Part shown: positions 7,210-16,299 of the stretch, one piece after another
How the letters are laid out: every line of letters begins with the position of its first letter
Numbering within the stretch: the first letter of the stretch is position 1
Origin: Candidatus Ornithospirochaeta stercoripullorum
GTDB lineage: Bacteria > Spirochaetota > Spirochaetia > Sphaerochaetales > Sphaerochaetaceae
Reading direction: 5' to 3'
Length of the DNA: 33,241 bases
Assembly: GCA_017694595.1 (NCBI GenBank)
Contig: JADIMT010000092.1
Span: forward strand, 1 to 33,241
Notes under the pieces: generated by a model
Databases searched by the model: none
Seen by the model: only the letters and a program-made list of their open reading frames with translations
Told to the model about the DNA's origin: nothing
Position numbers and translations under genes: made by a program

Positions 7210-8501
7210 TATACGCTGAGCCCTGCAATAGCGGCGCCAAGCGTCGGCGAGTTATCAATATGGACAATCTCGAAGTATCTGCCATGCTTCTTTTCAAGAA
7301 GCTGGTCAAGGTACAGACGAGTATAGAACTCAAGGAACGCTGTCTTATAGAACGTGGTTCCATCCGCATTGATGACAACAGGAAGCCTTGGATCGGAACC
7401 TTCTCCAGACATAAGCACTGCCGCTGTCAGATTGATAGCTGTAAGCTTGCCAGCGCGCTCTATGATAGCCTTGATAATCTTATAGAGCGCTTCAGCATCC
7501 TCCTCAGATCCTTCAACGCACTTCACAAGATCATAGTCCGGGTTATGGCAATCCTCAAGATAATGGCTCATTCTGGTAGTATCGAGCCTCTCAATCTTCT
7601 CATAGCGCTCCTTGAATGTATTTGTAAACACGCCTTCCTTAATAGCTTCATCGATTACATAAGCCGCGAAAGGTCCAAGATACGCGCCGCTTATCTTCTT
7701 CTCGAACCAATACTTAGCAGGATCTTTAGTACCACTTACAAAGCCTTTATCCAAATCACCGAGCTCGAGTGCAAGACAACCAGATTCTACATTGATGATC
7801 TGTCTGCCTTCTTTCTCGGAGAGTTTGCCGATATTGCTGTTATTCTCGCTATAAGCTGTGTTCGTGCCAGTCCCCAGAATGAATCCGATATAAGAAGAAG
7901 CCCAATCAGGACGCTCTGCCTTAGCTGCCAGCAGTGTGGCGACTGTGTCATTCACGACAGAGACTTTCTTGTCAGAGACATCGTAACCACGCCTTGCAAG
8001 CTCGGCAAGCAGATTCTTTCCCAGCGGCTTCCCGATTACCTCGGGTGCTTTGATTTCCTTTGAGAATACAATAGGAATGCCATCGTGCTCTGGAGTGATG
8101 GAAGCTGCATATGAAAAACAGAAACCAATTCGATCACTCTTGTTTATCAGTCGTTCAATGTTATCAGCGAGAACTGAGTAGAACTCTGCCGCACTGACTT
8201 CTTCCTTCAAACCAGGCATGCCGACTTTCCTGAAATCTGTAATCATAGGGCGCTTGTTCTCATCAAATGTAACCAGGCACGTACGGAAATTCGTTCCACC
8301 CGCATCCATTACGATAACGCTCTTGCCAGGCACTATGCTTGAATCAGGAGAGACATATGTAGGAATCATCTGAAGAGAACTGCTGTTCTCTTTATCCAAT
8401 CCCTTCCTCATCTCTGAGAGAATGAAATCAAGTGTCTTTTCTTCATCAACAGAAGCGGCACTGAGCATGTGCTTCGCTATAAAATCCTCAGTTTTTCCCA
8501 T
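7209..8501 (-). CDS. hxk: Hexokinase (eukaryote-type hexokinase family)
   Basis: It phosphorylates glucose or other hexoses with ATP, the entry to glycolysis. The 430 aa protein has the two-domain hexokinase architecture of eukaryotes and treponemes rather than the short bacterial glucokinase. Visible motifs are phosphate-1 DAGGTNFR (66-73), sugar-binding GFCFSYAAS...IVFSKEIKAP, VNDTVATLL with the catalytic Asp, and phosphate-2 GFILGTGTNTAY. I choose the ATG at 8501, since GGGAGG is 5 bases upstream; a second ATG immediately before it is only 2 bases from that site. It sits 10 bases after a secreted protein gene and is followed by pdxK with a 1-base overlap. Confidence 0.93.
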   Translation of the reverse strand: MGKTEDFIAKHMLSAASVDEEKTLDFILSEMRKGLDKENSSSLQMIPTYVSPDSSIVPGKSVIVMDAGGTNFRTCLVTFDENKRPMITDFRKVGMPGLKEEVSAAEFYSVLADNIERLINKSDRIGFCFSYAASITPEHDGIPIVFSKEIKAPEVIGKPLGKNLLAELARRGYDVSDKKVSVVNDTVATLLAAKAERPDWASSYIGFILGTGTNTAYSENNSNIGKLSEKEGRQIINVESGCLALELGDLDKGFVSGTKDPAKYWFEKKISGAYLGPFAAYVIDEAIKEGVFTNTFKERYEKIERLDTTRMSHYLEDCHNPDYDLVKCVEGSEEDAEALYKIIKAIIERAGKLTAINLTAAVLMSGEGSDPRLPVVINADGTTFYKTAFLEFYTRLYLDQLLEKKHGRYFEIVHIDNSPTLGAAIAGLSV

Positions 8502-8511
8502 CATAACCTCC

Positions 8512-9144
8512 CTAAGCCAAAGAAAACTGAACTGGCTGGATATCCACATCCACGCCATTGACTGTAAAGTCTTCGGCTTCTATTGTCACGCCCCTTGAAG
8601 GGCCTCCTTCTATTCTTAGCAGACATTCTACAATAAAACCACCATTTGTCACTGCTCCCGTGACCATGATTGAAAGAGAATAAGTGGCTTCAATACCAGA
8701 CCAGTCATTCGATGTGATTGTATCAGGAAATTTCTCATTCAGCAGTCTCACAGAACCATCAAGCACAGCATCCCCGCTTCCGAATAAAGGAAACTTCTGG
8801 AGGTAATCACGGACTCTGGAAAGCGTAAAGCTCTGCGACAGCTCTGTCATGATTGCCGAACTGTCCCCAGAAAACACATGCTCATTATCAAAAAAGGACA
8901 GTGAATCCCTATAAGTCGCGACATCGGATCGCACAAAAGAAATCCTGGAAGGCAGAATTCCCTCTCCAGAAACTACAACAACCCCTTGCAACGTTATGTG
9001 AGGCTCTGAGAACCAGGAAGCAAATGCTGATACCAAGCCATTGGAGACTGCTCCAATCGCTATATCAATATTGCCACTTGGCTGAGCAAAAACAGAACAA
9101 CAGAAGACTACCATCAACATGATTAAAGCAATGGCTTTTCTCAT
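8512..9144 (-). CDS. Secreted protein of unknown function, first gene of the hexokinase operon
   Basis: The 210 aa product starts with a signal peptide (MRKAIALIMLMVVFCCSVFAQ) with a likely cleavage after the final Ala-Gln region. There is no Cys at a lipobox position after it, so a soluble periplasmic or surface protein is expected. The mature part alternates hydrophobic and polar residues and looks beta-rich. No family is recognised. I start at 9144 because GGAGG lies 7 bases upstream and the signal peptide begins there; the 17 extra codons of the ORF track overlap the promoter. It shares a transcription unit with hexokinase, pdxK and a nucleosidase, an unexpected mix. Confidence 0.75.
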   Translation of the reverse strand: MRKAIALIMLMVVFCCSVFAQPSGNIDIAIGAVSNGLVSAFASWFSEPHITLQGVVVVSGEGILPSRISFVRSDVATYRDSLSFFDNEHVFSGDSSAIMTELSQSFTLSRVRDYLQKFPLFGSGDAVLDGSVRLLNEKFPDTITSNDWSGIEATYSLSIMVTGAVTNGGFIVECLLRIEGGPSRGVTIEAEDFTVNGVDVDIQPVQFSLA

Positions 9145-9166
9145 CGTTGGTCCTCCATCTTGTGAT

Positions 9167-9195
9167 ATTTTAGCAACGGCAGAAGCCACTTGCAA
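9167..9195 (-). promoter_or_regulatory. Promoter of the secreted protein-hexokinase operon
   Basis: On the minus strand TTGCAA (9190-9195) is followed by a 17-base spacer and TAAAAT (9167-9172). A transcript from here would carry a short leader with GGAGG before the ATG at 9144. The -35 lies immediately downstream of the MFS gene stop. Confidence 0.65.
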
Positions 9196-9206
9196 CGAAA
9201 AACTGC

Positions 9207-10484
9207 TTATTTGTTGCAGTTGAAAGCTGCAATTTCCTGCTTTGCATTCGTCTCATCTACCCTGCTAAGCAACACACCACCAAGCACAAAGAGAAGTATC
9301 AGAGATAGAATGCCATAACGCTGTTCGCCTGTTATGAGAGTCACAATACCAAGAAGCAGCGGTCCGATGATAGCCGCGAACTTGCCAAGCATATTGAAAA
9401 AGCCGTAGAACTGGGAACTCTCGCCTTCTGGTATCAAACGTGAGAAATATGAACGCGACAGCGCCTGGATGCCACCCTGGAACAAGCCAATGCACACAGC
9501 GAGGATATAGAAGTGAATCTCGCTTGTCATGAAAAATCCAAAGCATGCGATGACTATATATCCGATAATAGCAATCAGAAGCGCTTTCTTGATACCTACT
9601 TTATGGCCGAAAATATTATACAGAAGCGCGGATGGGAATGCCACGAACTGCGTGATGAGCAAAGCTACTATCAGACTGGATGAGGAGAAGCCAAGTGCTG
9701 TACCATAGTCAGTCGCCATTCTGATGATTGTATCAACACCATCGATATAACACCAATAAGCGACGAGGAAAATTGCAGTGTTCTTCAGCTGCTTCAATGA
9801 TCTTAGCGTCTTGCTTACAGCTCCAAAGCCATCCTTTACAGCTTTCTTTATCGTGATTCTCTCTCCATCTGGCTCTTTGACGAAAAACAGCAGAGGAAGG
9901 AGGAAGACAATCCACCAGATACCGACCATCAAGAAAGAGACTCTGACAGCCTGAATCTCATCCTGGAGCCCAAATACAGAAGGAAAGAGATACATCAGGA
10001 CATTAATGAGGAACAGCAATCCACCACCGATATACCCAAGCCCATACCCTAATGAGGAGACAAAATCCACCTTCTTCTCAGAGGCTACTGAAGGAAGCAG
10101 CGAGTCATAGAATGTATTTCCAGCGGAAAAACCTATATTAGCGACTATATAAAAAGCCATAGCCACAGGCCACATGCCTGCTTTCACCCAGCAAAGAGCA
10201 GCTGTCATCACAGCACCCAGGAATGCGAAGAAGATCAGAAGCTTCTTTCTATAGCTTCCTCTATCAGCAATTGCACCAAGAACTGGAGCACAGACAGCGA
10301 CAATCAGAGACTCTATCGAATTTCCCAAACCAAGGAAGAATGTGCTTGTAGCGCTATCGCCACCCATTGACCAAAACTGTGAGAAGAAAATGGGGAAGAA
10401 AGCCGCCATTACAGTCGTTGCAAACGCACTATTAGCCCAGTCGTAAAACGCCCAGGAGATTATTTCTTTTCTGGAATCTTTCAT
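9207..10484 (-). CDS. UMF1-family MFS transporter (Atg22-like)
   Basis: The 425 aa integral membrane protein has about 12 hydrophobic segments. Its N-terminus KEIISWAFYDWANSAFATTVMAAFFPIFF is the hallmark of the UMF1/Atg22-like branch of the major facilitator superfamily. LGAIADRGSYRKK matches the loop 2-3 motif and SRLIPEGESSQFYGFFNMLGKF the later conserved block. The substrate is unknown; yeast Atg22 exports amino acids from the vacuole. There is no Shine-Dalgarno at the ATG; TAGAAT lies 10 bases upstream with TTGTAG 17 bases before it, predicting a leader of only about 3-4 bases. It is divergent from the NifX-like gene. Confidence 0.88.
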   Translation of the reverse strand: MKDSRKEIISWAFYDWANSAFATTVMAAFFPIFFSQFWSMGGDSATSTFFLGLGNSIESLIVAVCAPVLGAIADRGSYRKKLLIFFAFLGAVMTAALCWVKAGMWPVAMAFYIVANIGFSAGNTFYDSLLPSVASEKKVDFVSSLGYGLGYIGGGLLFLINVLMYLFPSVFGLQDEIQAVRVSFLMVGIWWIVFLLPLLFFVKEPDGERITIKKAVKDGFGAVSKTLRSLKQLKNTAIFLVAYWCYIDGVDTIIRMATDYGTALGFSSSSLIVALLITQFVAFPSALLYNIFGHKVGIKKALLIAIIGYIVIACFGFFMTSEIHFYILAVCIGLFQGGIQALSRSYFSRLIPEGESSQFYGFFNMLGKFAAIIGPLLLGIVTLITGEQRYGILSLILLFVLGGVLLSRVDETNAKQEIAAFNCNK

Positions 10485-10494
10485 AGACTATGTG

Positions 10495-10500
10495 ATTCTA
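10495..10500 (-). promoter_or_regulatory. -10 element of the MFS gene (near-leaderless)
   Basis: TAGAAT on the minus strand has a weak -35 (TTGTAG) at 17-base spacing and lies 10 bases before the ATG, so the untranslated leader would be only a few bases long and cannot hold a ribosome site. Confidence 0.45.
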
Positions 10501-10507
10501 CGTTTTA

Positions 10508-10536
10508 TTCACCTTATCTACAATTATGTTTATATT
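10508..10536 (+). promoter_or_regulatory. Promoter of the NifX-like gene
   Basis: TTCACC (10508-10513), a 17-base spacer and TATATT (10531-10536) precede a short leader of about 22 bases containing GGAG before the ATG at 10565. Confidence 0.5.
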
Positions 10537-10564
10537 ATAGAAAAGTAAAATTATGGAGAATTTC

Positions 10565-10966
10565 ATGACTATTGCATCAACTTTTGACAAAGAAACAGGG
10601 GATGTATTCCAGCATTTCGGCAGGACAGAGACATTCCGCATCTACACAGTCGAAGACGGAAAGATTACAGATAAACATGATGTCAGCGCAGCAGAGACTG
10701 GAGGACACGCAGCTCTGGCTCCATTCCTTAAAGAGCATGGAGTTTCTGCCCTGATAGCAGGTGGAATCGGAGGAGGTGCAAGAGCTGCACTCTCAAGCTA
10801 TGGCATTGCACTATACCCTGGCGTCAGTGGCAATGCAGACAAAGCCGCAGAAGCTCTTGCAAACGGCACTCTGATTTATGATGAGAACGCTACATGCCAC
10901 CATCACGACGGAGAGCATAGCTGCCATCATCACGGAGAGGGAGACGGTTGCCATCATTCCTGTTAA
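10565..10966 (+). CDS. NifX/NifB-like (dinitrogenase iron-molybdenum cofactor family) protein with a His/Cys tail
   Basis: The 133 aa protein has the NafY/NifX fold core (MTIASTFDKETGDVFQHFGRTETFRIY, then GVSALIAGGIGGGARAAL), normally associated with carrying iron-sulfur or iron-molybdenum clusters. No nitrogenase genes are nearby, so the true cargo is unknown. The last 23 residues are a His/Cys-rich tail (CHHHDGEHSCHHH...CHHSC) that should bind metal. I start at 10565 because GGAG lies 5-6 bases upstream, inside the four-codon extension of the ORF track (MENF). It appears monocistronic, divergent from the MFS gene and followed by sbcB with its own promoter. Confidence 0.85.
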   Translation: MTIASTFDKETGDVFQHFGRTETFRIYTVEDGKITDKHDVSAAETGGHAALAPFLKEHGVSALIAGGIGGGARAALSSYGIALYPGVSGNADKAAEALANGTLIYDENATCHHHDGEHSCHHHGEGDGCHHSC

Positions 10967-10990
10967 GTATTCAGGGAAATGCCTTTTTGA

Positions 10991-10999
10991 TGCTATATT
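10991..10999 (+). promoter_or_regulatory. Extended -10 of the sbcB operon, candidate leaderless start
   Basis: TGCTATATT (an extended -10, TG-C-TATATT) is followed by exactly 6 bases and the sbcB ATG at 11006. No Shine-Dalgarno lies between. A weak TTCAGG is 18 bases upstream of TATATT. Confidence 0.6.
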
Positions 11000-11005
11000 A
11001 ATCTT

Positions 11006-12400
11006 ATGAAGACATTTCTCTGGTATGATCTTGAAACATTCGGCCTTAATCCGCGCTATGACAGGATTGCGCAGGCTGCAGCTATCAGAACTGATATGGA
11101 TTTCAATCAGATTGGAGAGCCATTGCTTCTATATGCAAAGCTCTCCCCTGATTACCTTCCTTCTCCCGAGTCCTGCCTCATTACAGGCATCACTCCCGAT
11201 GAAGTAAATAGCAAGGGAGTGTGTGAAGCTGAGCTGATAGAACGTCTGAGGCGCGAATTCATGGTCCCAGAAACCATCACAGTGGGCTATAACAACATCA
11301 ATTTCGATGATGAAGTAATCAGGTCTACACTGTACAGGAATCTATACGATCCTTTTGAGAGGGAGTATAAGAACAAATGCTCAAGATGGGATCTGATAAA
11401 CCTCGTAAGAGCGACACGCGATCTCAGGCCACAAGGCATTGAGTTCTCAATCCTGAATCCTGAGACAAATGCACCTTCATTCAAACTTACAGACCTGACA
11501 GCGGAGAACAACATAGATCAGACAGGAGCGCACGATGCGCTTGTTGATGTCAGAGCGACAATCGCTATTGCAAAGCTCATCAAAGAAAAACAGCCAAAGC
11601 TATTCAAATGGGCTATGGAACATCGTACCAAGAACGAGATAGCAAAAGAGATCAATGTCCTTTCGCATCTGCCTTTTCTACACACATGTCCGCTCTTTGT
11701 TTCCGATAAGGGTAATACACATCCGCTCCTTCCACTTTTCTATGAAGCTGAGAAATCAGCGGCTCTCTACTGCTTCGATTTGACATTCCCAATTCCAGAG
11801 AGCCTTGAAGGAACATACCATGAGACGGGAGTATTGAGACTGATGATCAACCGCTCTCCTTTCATAGCTCCGCTAAGCACACTGGACAGTGAAAGCGAAA
11901 AGCGGCTTGGTTTCACAAAAGCCTGGATCATACAGAAAGCCAGTCAGGCAATACAGTCTCCATTGCTGTCAAAAGAAGCTGTACTTGGAGCAAAAGAACC
12001 ATACGCAGAGAGTGCAAAGGATCCCGATCTGACTATCTACAACAGCTTCCCGTCAGATCATGACAAAGGCATCATGGCCTCAATCAGAGCGATGTCCCCT
12101 GAAGACAAGATCAAGAAGGGAGAGCATCTCTTCGATGATGACAAATACCATAAACTGCTGTGGAGACAAGTTGCCAGGAACTGGCCTGAGGCGCTTCCAG
12201 AGAAAGACAGAGAAAGCTGGAAGAATTTCTGTGCGCTTCGCCTGATTTCCCCTCCTGTCGAAGGCACACCTACTTATGAGCTCTACATGAGGCAGGTGGA
12301 GGAGAAGCTCAACAGCCTTGACACTGATTACCATGACAAAGAGATCCTCCTTAAGCTCAAAGCCTATGGAGAAGAGCTTTTCGATAAAGTGATAAAATGA
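11006..12400 (+). CDS. sbcB: Exodeoxyribonuclease I
   Basis: This is a 3'-5' single-strand-specific DNA exonuclease of the DEDD superfamily used in repair and recombination clean-up. The first metal-binding motif is WYDLETFG (Asp8, Glu10). The ExoI blocks [25 protein letters not shown] and [16 protein letters not shown] follow, and [19 protein letters not shown] carries the last acidic ligands. The 464 aa length matches the E. coli enzyme (475 aa), including the C-terminal domain that binds SSB and DNA. It is the first gene of a unit with prfA, prmC and rsh; prfA starts 13 bases after its stop. Confidence 0.93.
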   Translation: MKTFLWYDLETFGLNPRYDRIAQAAAIRTDMDFNQIGEPLLLYAKLSPDYLPSPESCLITGITPDEVNSKGVCEAELIERLRREFMVPETITVGYNNINFDDEVIRSTLYRNLYDPFEREYKNKCSRWDLINLVRATRDLRPQGIEFSILNPETNAPSFKLTDLTAENNIDQTGAHDALVDVRATIAIAKLIKEKQPKLFKWAMEHRTKNEIAKEINVLSHLPFLHTCPLFVSDKGNTHPLLPLFYEAEKSAALYCFDLTFPIPESLEGTYHETGVLRLMINRSPFIAPLSTLDSESEKRLGFTKAWIIQKASQAIQSPLLSKEAVLGAKEPYAESAKDPDLTIYNSFPSDHDKGIMASIRAMSPEDKIKKGEHLFDDDKYHKLLWRQVARNWPEALPEKDRESWKNFCALRLISPPVEGTPTYELYMRQVEEKLNSLDTDYHDKEILLKLKAYGEELFDKVIK

Positions 12401-12413
12401 TAAAAAGGTCGTT

Positions 12414-13484
12414 ATGTCTGATTTAACTGATAAACTCGGCGAATACAGAAAACAGCTGGATGAACTCGATGCCAGGCTCAGCGGCGAAGCTCTTAGCGAT
12501 ATGAAGCTTTATAAGAGTCTGATGCAAGAACGTTCACATCTTGCCCCCGTCGTCTCAAAGCTGGAAGAGATGAAAGCGACAGAGACAGAGATTGCAGACT
12601 CCCGCGAGATGATAAGGATCGAAAAGGATCCAGAAATGATTGAGATGGCAAAGGAAGAGCTTGCAAGGCTGGAAATGCTCTATGAAGAGCAAGCGAAAGA
12701 ATGCCGCATCCTGCTTATTCCGCCAGACCCACTGGAAGGCAAGAACATAATCATGGAAATCAGAGCTGGAACAGGCGGAGACGAGGCTTCCCTCTTCGCT
12801 GCGGATATTTTCCGCATGTACTCGCATTATGCAGAGAAAAAACACTGGAAGATGGAAATCATGTCATCCAGCGAATCAGGAATCGGTGGGTACAAAGAGA
12901 TTGTTGTCTCCATCTCCGGCAAAGATGTCTATGGCCATCTGCGCTTCGAATCAGGCGTACATCGAGTACAGCGTGTACCCGAGACTGAATCAGGCGGCAG
13001 GATCCATACATCCGCTATCACAGTGGCAGTGCTCCCGGAAGCTGAAGAGACAGATATCGAAATCAAGCAGGAAGATCTGAGAATCGACGTAATGAGAGCT
13101 GGAGGACCTGGTGGACAGTGCGTCAACACGACAGACTCAGCTGTCAGAATAACGCACATACCATCGGGACTGGTCGTCATATGCCAGGATGAGAAATCCC
13201 AGATCAAGAACAGAGCAAAAGCCATGAGAGTTCTCAGATCCAGGCTCTATGAGTTGGAAGAAGCGAAGAAACAGAAGGAACGGGCGGATGCCAGACGTTC
13301 AATGGTTGGATCCGGAGACAGATCTGAACGTATCCGCACCTACAACTTCCCTCAGAACAGAGTGACTGACCATCGTATCAACCTCACACTCTATAAGCTT
13401 GATTCCATCATCGAAGGCGATCTTGATGAACTGATTGATTCGCTGAGGATTGCTTATGGAGAGGAGGCGTTGAAAGAAGCGTGA
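12414..13484 (+). CDS. prfA: Peptide chain release factor 1
   Basis: RF1 reads UAA and UAG stop codons and triggers peptide release. The 356 aa length is typical. The catalytic GGQ is in [21 protein letters not shown], and the stop-codon-reading tripeptide PxT is seen as PET in [18 protein letters not shown], which distinguishes RF1 from RF2 (SPF). The ATG is preceded by AAGG about 5 bases upstream. The stop overlaps the GTG start of prmC (GTGA), the methylase that modifies this protein's GGQ glutamine, so the two are translationally coupled. Confidence 0.96.
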   Translation: MSDLTDKLGEYRKQLDELDARLSGEALSDMKLYKSLMQERSHLAPVVSKLEEMKATETEIADSREMIRIEKDPEMIEMAKEELARLEMLYEEQAKECRILLIPPDPLEGKNIIMEIRAGTGGDEASLFAADIFRMYSHYAEKKHWKMEIMSSSESGIGGYKEIVVSISGKDVYGHLRFESGVHRVQRVPETESGGRIHTSAITVAVLPEAEETDIEIKQEDLRIDVMRAGGPGGQCVNTTDSAVRITHIPSGLVVICQDEKSQIKNRAKAMRVLRSRLYELEEAKKQKERADARRSMVGSGDRSERIRTYNFPQNRVTDHRINLTLYKLDSIIEGDLDELIDSLRIAYGEEALKEA

Positions 13485-14299
13485 CAATCACAGAACTCAG
13501 ACGCAAGCTGCTTAAGAGCCTTGATCCAATAGACGCAAGGATGATTCTCTCTATGGCTACCGGGCTGGATGAAATAGCTTTGATTACGGAATCGGGCAAG
13601 ACTGTATCAAAAGCGGAAGAAGAGAAAGCATCCAGCCTGATGCAGCAACGGCTTTCAGGCATTCCCATGGCTTACATAATCGAGAAAAAAGAGTTCTATG
13701 GCCATGAGTTCCATGTCACGCCTTCTGTCCTGATACCCCGCCCCGATACTGAAACACTTGTAGAATGCGCAATCGAACTGGCAAAGAATTTCAGCCATCC
13801 AACCATCCTTGACCTTTGTACTGGAAGCGGCGCAATCGCAACATCTGTATCCTATGCGCTCTCCACGCCTGTCGCTATCTCCGATATCTCAGAAGAAGCG
13901 CTGGCAATTGCTAAAGCCAATTACAAAGCTATCATTGGTACATTTCCAGAAGCGAGATGTGGCAATCTTCTCGAGCCATGGCAGGATTGCAAGTTCAATC
14001 TGATTCTCTCAAACCCTCCCTATCTGACAGATGCCTGGTACGAAGAGACGGACAAGGATGTGAAAGCCGAACCAAGGATAGCTTTCCTTGGCGGAGGCTC
14101 AGATGGCTTGGATATAATCAGGGATATTATCTCTTCAGCCCCCGCCGTACTCGATAAAGGTGGCTACCTGGCGCTTGAAATCGACTATCGGCAAGCAGAA
14201 ATCTGTGGTAGTCTTCTTGAAAAGAATGGTTTTGAAGAGATATCTATAGTCAAAGATCTTGCAAATAAGGAGCGTGTGATATATGGAAGACTTTCCTAA
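13481..14299 (+). CDS. prmC: Peptide chain release factor N5-glutamine methyltransferase
   Basis: PrmC methylates the glutamine of the GGQ motif in release factors using SAM. The 272 aa protein has the N-terminal helical domain, then the methylase fold: [11 protein letters not shown], the SAM-binding [14 protein letters not shown] and the catalytic NPPY in [11 protein letters not shown]. It starts with GTG at 13481, overlapping the prfA stop by 4 bases; a GAGGAGG element is present 14 bases upstream, inside prfA. The 3' end overlaps the rsh gene by 17 bases. Confidence 0.94.
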   Translation: MTITELRRKLLKSLDPIDARMILSMATGLDEIALITESGKTVSKAEEEKASSLMQQRLSGIPMAYIIEKKEFYGHEFHVTPSVLIPRPDTETLVECAIELAKNFSHPTILDLCTGSGAIATSVSYALSTPVAISDISEEALAIAKANYKAIIGTFPEARCGNLLEPWQDCKFNLILSNPPYLTDAWYEETDKDVKAEPRIAFLGGGSDGLDIIRDIISSAPAVLDKGGYLALEIDYRQAEICGSLLEKNGFEEISIVKDLANKERVIYGRLS

Positions 14300-16298
14300 C
14301 AAGGAACTTGTAGACAGATTCGTAAAGAAAATCATACGCTACAGCGAAGATGACAAAGACAAGATAGCAGCGGCAGCAGTCTTCGCTGCGAAGAAGCATG
14401 GTGACCAAAGACGCAAGACCGGAGAACCATATATAACACATCCAATCGCCGTGGCTGAAATACTCATGCAGATAGGCATGGATGCGGATACGGTCTCTGC
14501 AGGCTTGTTGCATGATACACTTGAAGATACAGATACAACAGAAGAAGAGATTGCAACAATATTCGGCAAGGAAGTCGGTGAAATGGTGCAGGCTGTTACC
14601 AAGATCTCACGTATCACCGATGAGAAATCCATACAGGAAGCGGAGACAATCAAGAAGATGTTCTTCGCCATGTCAAAGGATCTGAGAGTAATACTCATAA
14701 AGCTTGCAGACAAATTGCACAACATGCGTACTATCGATGGGCTTTCACCGGAACGCAGACGCGCTTTTGCGGAAGACTGCCTCGATATCTTCGCCCCAAT
14801 CGCTGACAGTCTTGGTATGCAGACTATAAAAAGCGAACTGGAAGATCTGTCGCTGAAAGCACTCAAGCCAGAGTCCTATGACTACATCAATGGTTATCTA
14901 CTTGAAAAGAAAAGCGAGTATACTGCTTATATCAAACAGGTTTCCAAAGCTATTGGAGAAGCATGCGCAAAAGCTGGCATCACAGATATAGAAATCACAG
15001 GCAGAGTCAAACATGCCTACTCTATTTATCAGAAGATAAAGAAGAGGAAGAAGGAAATCGATGAAATCTATGACATCCTTGGCATCAGGGTAATCTGCCA
15101 GACTACTGTCGAATGCTACACAATCCTTGGTGTGATCCATTCAATGTGGATACCTATTGAAGGACGATTCAAGGATTATATTGCCATGCCCAAGGCAAAT
15201 AACTATCAGAGCCTCCACACTACTGTTCTCGGGCCGCAGAACAGGCATCTGGAAATCCAGATACGTACCCAGGAGATGCACAAGACAGCAGAGGAAGGTG
15301 TTGCTGCACATTGGGCATACAAAGCGGCTTCAGGCTCAGAATCTGGCACATGGAAGACTGTAGATTCCATCAACTACCAGAAAATCATCAGAAAGATAAA
15401 GACATGGTCCAAGGAAATCGCGCAGAGCGAAGACTTCATGGATGAGATTAAGAATGAGCTCTTAAAGGATTCCATAGTCGTGTTCACTCCGCAAGGCCAT
15501 GTCATTGAACTTCCTGTAGGTTCCACAGCTCTCGACTTCGCTTATAAAGTACATACTGAAATCGGAAACCACTGTTCAGGTGCTAGAGCAGATGGTTCCA
15601 TCATTCCTCTCAACAGGCCGCTGAACAATACACAGATCGTCGAAATCATGACAAGTCCGAATGCGCATCCAAACCAGCAGTGGCTTGAGTATGCGCAAAC
15701 GACATCAGCGAAGAAGAAAATCAGAGCATGGTTGAACAAGAACGCACCTTCCAATCTGCCAATTGCACAGCCCCAGAAGAAGAGCATACCTGTGCAGAAT
15801 CCAGCACTGGAGAGCGCGAAGAAACGTATCCCGGCTTTGCAGGGATTGCGTTTCACACCAAGGGAGAAGAAAGGGACTGTCATCATTGGAGACAACAGCA
15901 ACATCCTCTTTGACTTTGCAAAATGCTGCAATCCTGTTCATGGCGATGATATCGTGGCATATATCACAAGAGGCAGGGGCTATGTGATACATCGCAAAGA
16001 CTGTCCGAACCTTGCAAATATGCCAGAAGCTGAAGAGAGGATTGTCCCTGTAGAATGGGATAGCCAGGAGCTTGTCAGACGATTCTCCGTCACAGCAAAA
16101 TTCAATTCTGAACTCTTCAGCGAAATCGACAATGCGGTACGAAAGCATAACAGCCACCTGATTCAGGGAGCGCTTGACGTCTCTCCAGAAGGACTTGTAG
16201 GCACATTCACTATCAGTGCGGACAGCGAAGATGCGATGAAACGTACCACGCAGGCAATCAGGCAGATTCCTTCAATCATAAAAGTGCAAGGAGTATAA
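14283..16298 (+). CDS. rsh: Bifunctional (p)ppGpp synthetase/hydrolase (Rel/Spo homologue)
   Basis: It makes and degrades the alarmone (p)ppGpp in the stringent response. The 671 aa long-form protein shows the HD hydrolase domain with LLHDTLEDT (His77, Asp78), ADKLHNMRT, and the synthetase with GRVKHAYSIYQKIKKR, YQSLHTTV and EIQIRT. Residues 295-298 are RFKD, the RXKD signature of enzymes that keep both activities (RelA-only enzymes have EXDD). A TGS domain lies near 397-457, a Cys-containing CCNPVHGD segment follows, and an ACT-like domain ends the protein. It overlaps prmC by 17 bases, coupling it to translation-termination genes. The stop abuts the convergent pyrophosphatase gene. Confidence 0.95.
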   Translation: MEDFPNKELVDRFVKKIIRYSEDDKDKIAAAAVFAAKKHGDQRRKTGEPYITHPIAVAEILMQIGMDADTVSAGLLHDTLEDTDTTEEEIATIFGKEVGEMVQAVTKISRITDEKSIQEAETIKKMFFAMSKDLRVILIKLADKLHNMRTIDGLSPERRRAFAEDCLDIFAPIADSLGMQTIKSELEDLSLKALKPESYDYINGYLLEKKSEYTAYIKQVSKAIGEACAKAGITDIEITGRVKHAYSIYQKIKKRKKEIDEIYDILGIRVICQTTVECYTILGVIHSMWIPIEGRFKDYIAMPKANNYQSLHTTVLGPQNRHLEIQIRTQEMHKTAEEGVAAHWAYKAASGSESGTWKTVDSINYQKIIRKIKTWSKEIAQSEDFMDEIKNELLKDSIVVFTPQGHVIELPVGSTALDFAYKVHTEIGNHCSGARADGSIIPLNRPLNNTQIVEIMTSPNAHPNQQWLEYAQTTSAKKKIRAWLNKNAPSNLPIAQPQKKSIPVQNPALESAKKRIPALQGLRFTPREKKGTVIIGDNSNILFDFAKCCNPVHGDDIVAYITRGRGYVIHRKDCPNLANMPEAEERIVPVEWDSQELVRRFSVTAKFNSELFSEIDNAVRKHNSHLIQGALDVSPEGLVGTFTISADSEDAMKRTTQAIRQIPSIIKVQGV

Positions 16299-16299
16299 C

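Noticed and set aside
7164-8063. 299 aa plus-strand ORF antisense to hexokinase
   Set aside because: It lies wholly opposite a well-conserved hexokinase, shows no family pattern and has low-complexity, Arg/Ser/Cys/Leu-rich composition typical of a shadow frame.
10565-10966. NifX-like protein as evidence for nitrogen fixation
   Set aside because: This small family is common in non-fixing bacteria and no nif gene is in the window.
14339-14866. 175 aa minus-strand ORF inside rsh
   Set aside because: Opposite the HD domain of rsh; composition (Ser/Leu/Ile runs) reflects the reversed codons of the real gene.
15841-16298. Frameshift or truncation near the rsh C-terminus
   Set aside because: The frame continues through the CCNPVHGD segment and an ACT-like end to a normal 671 aa length.
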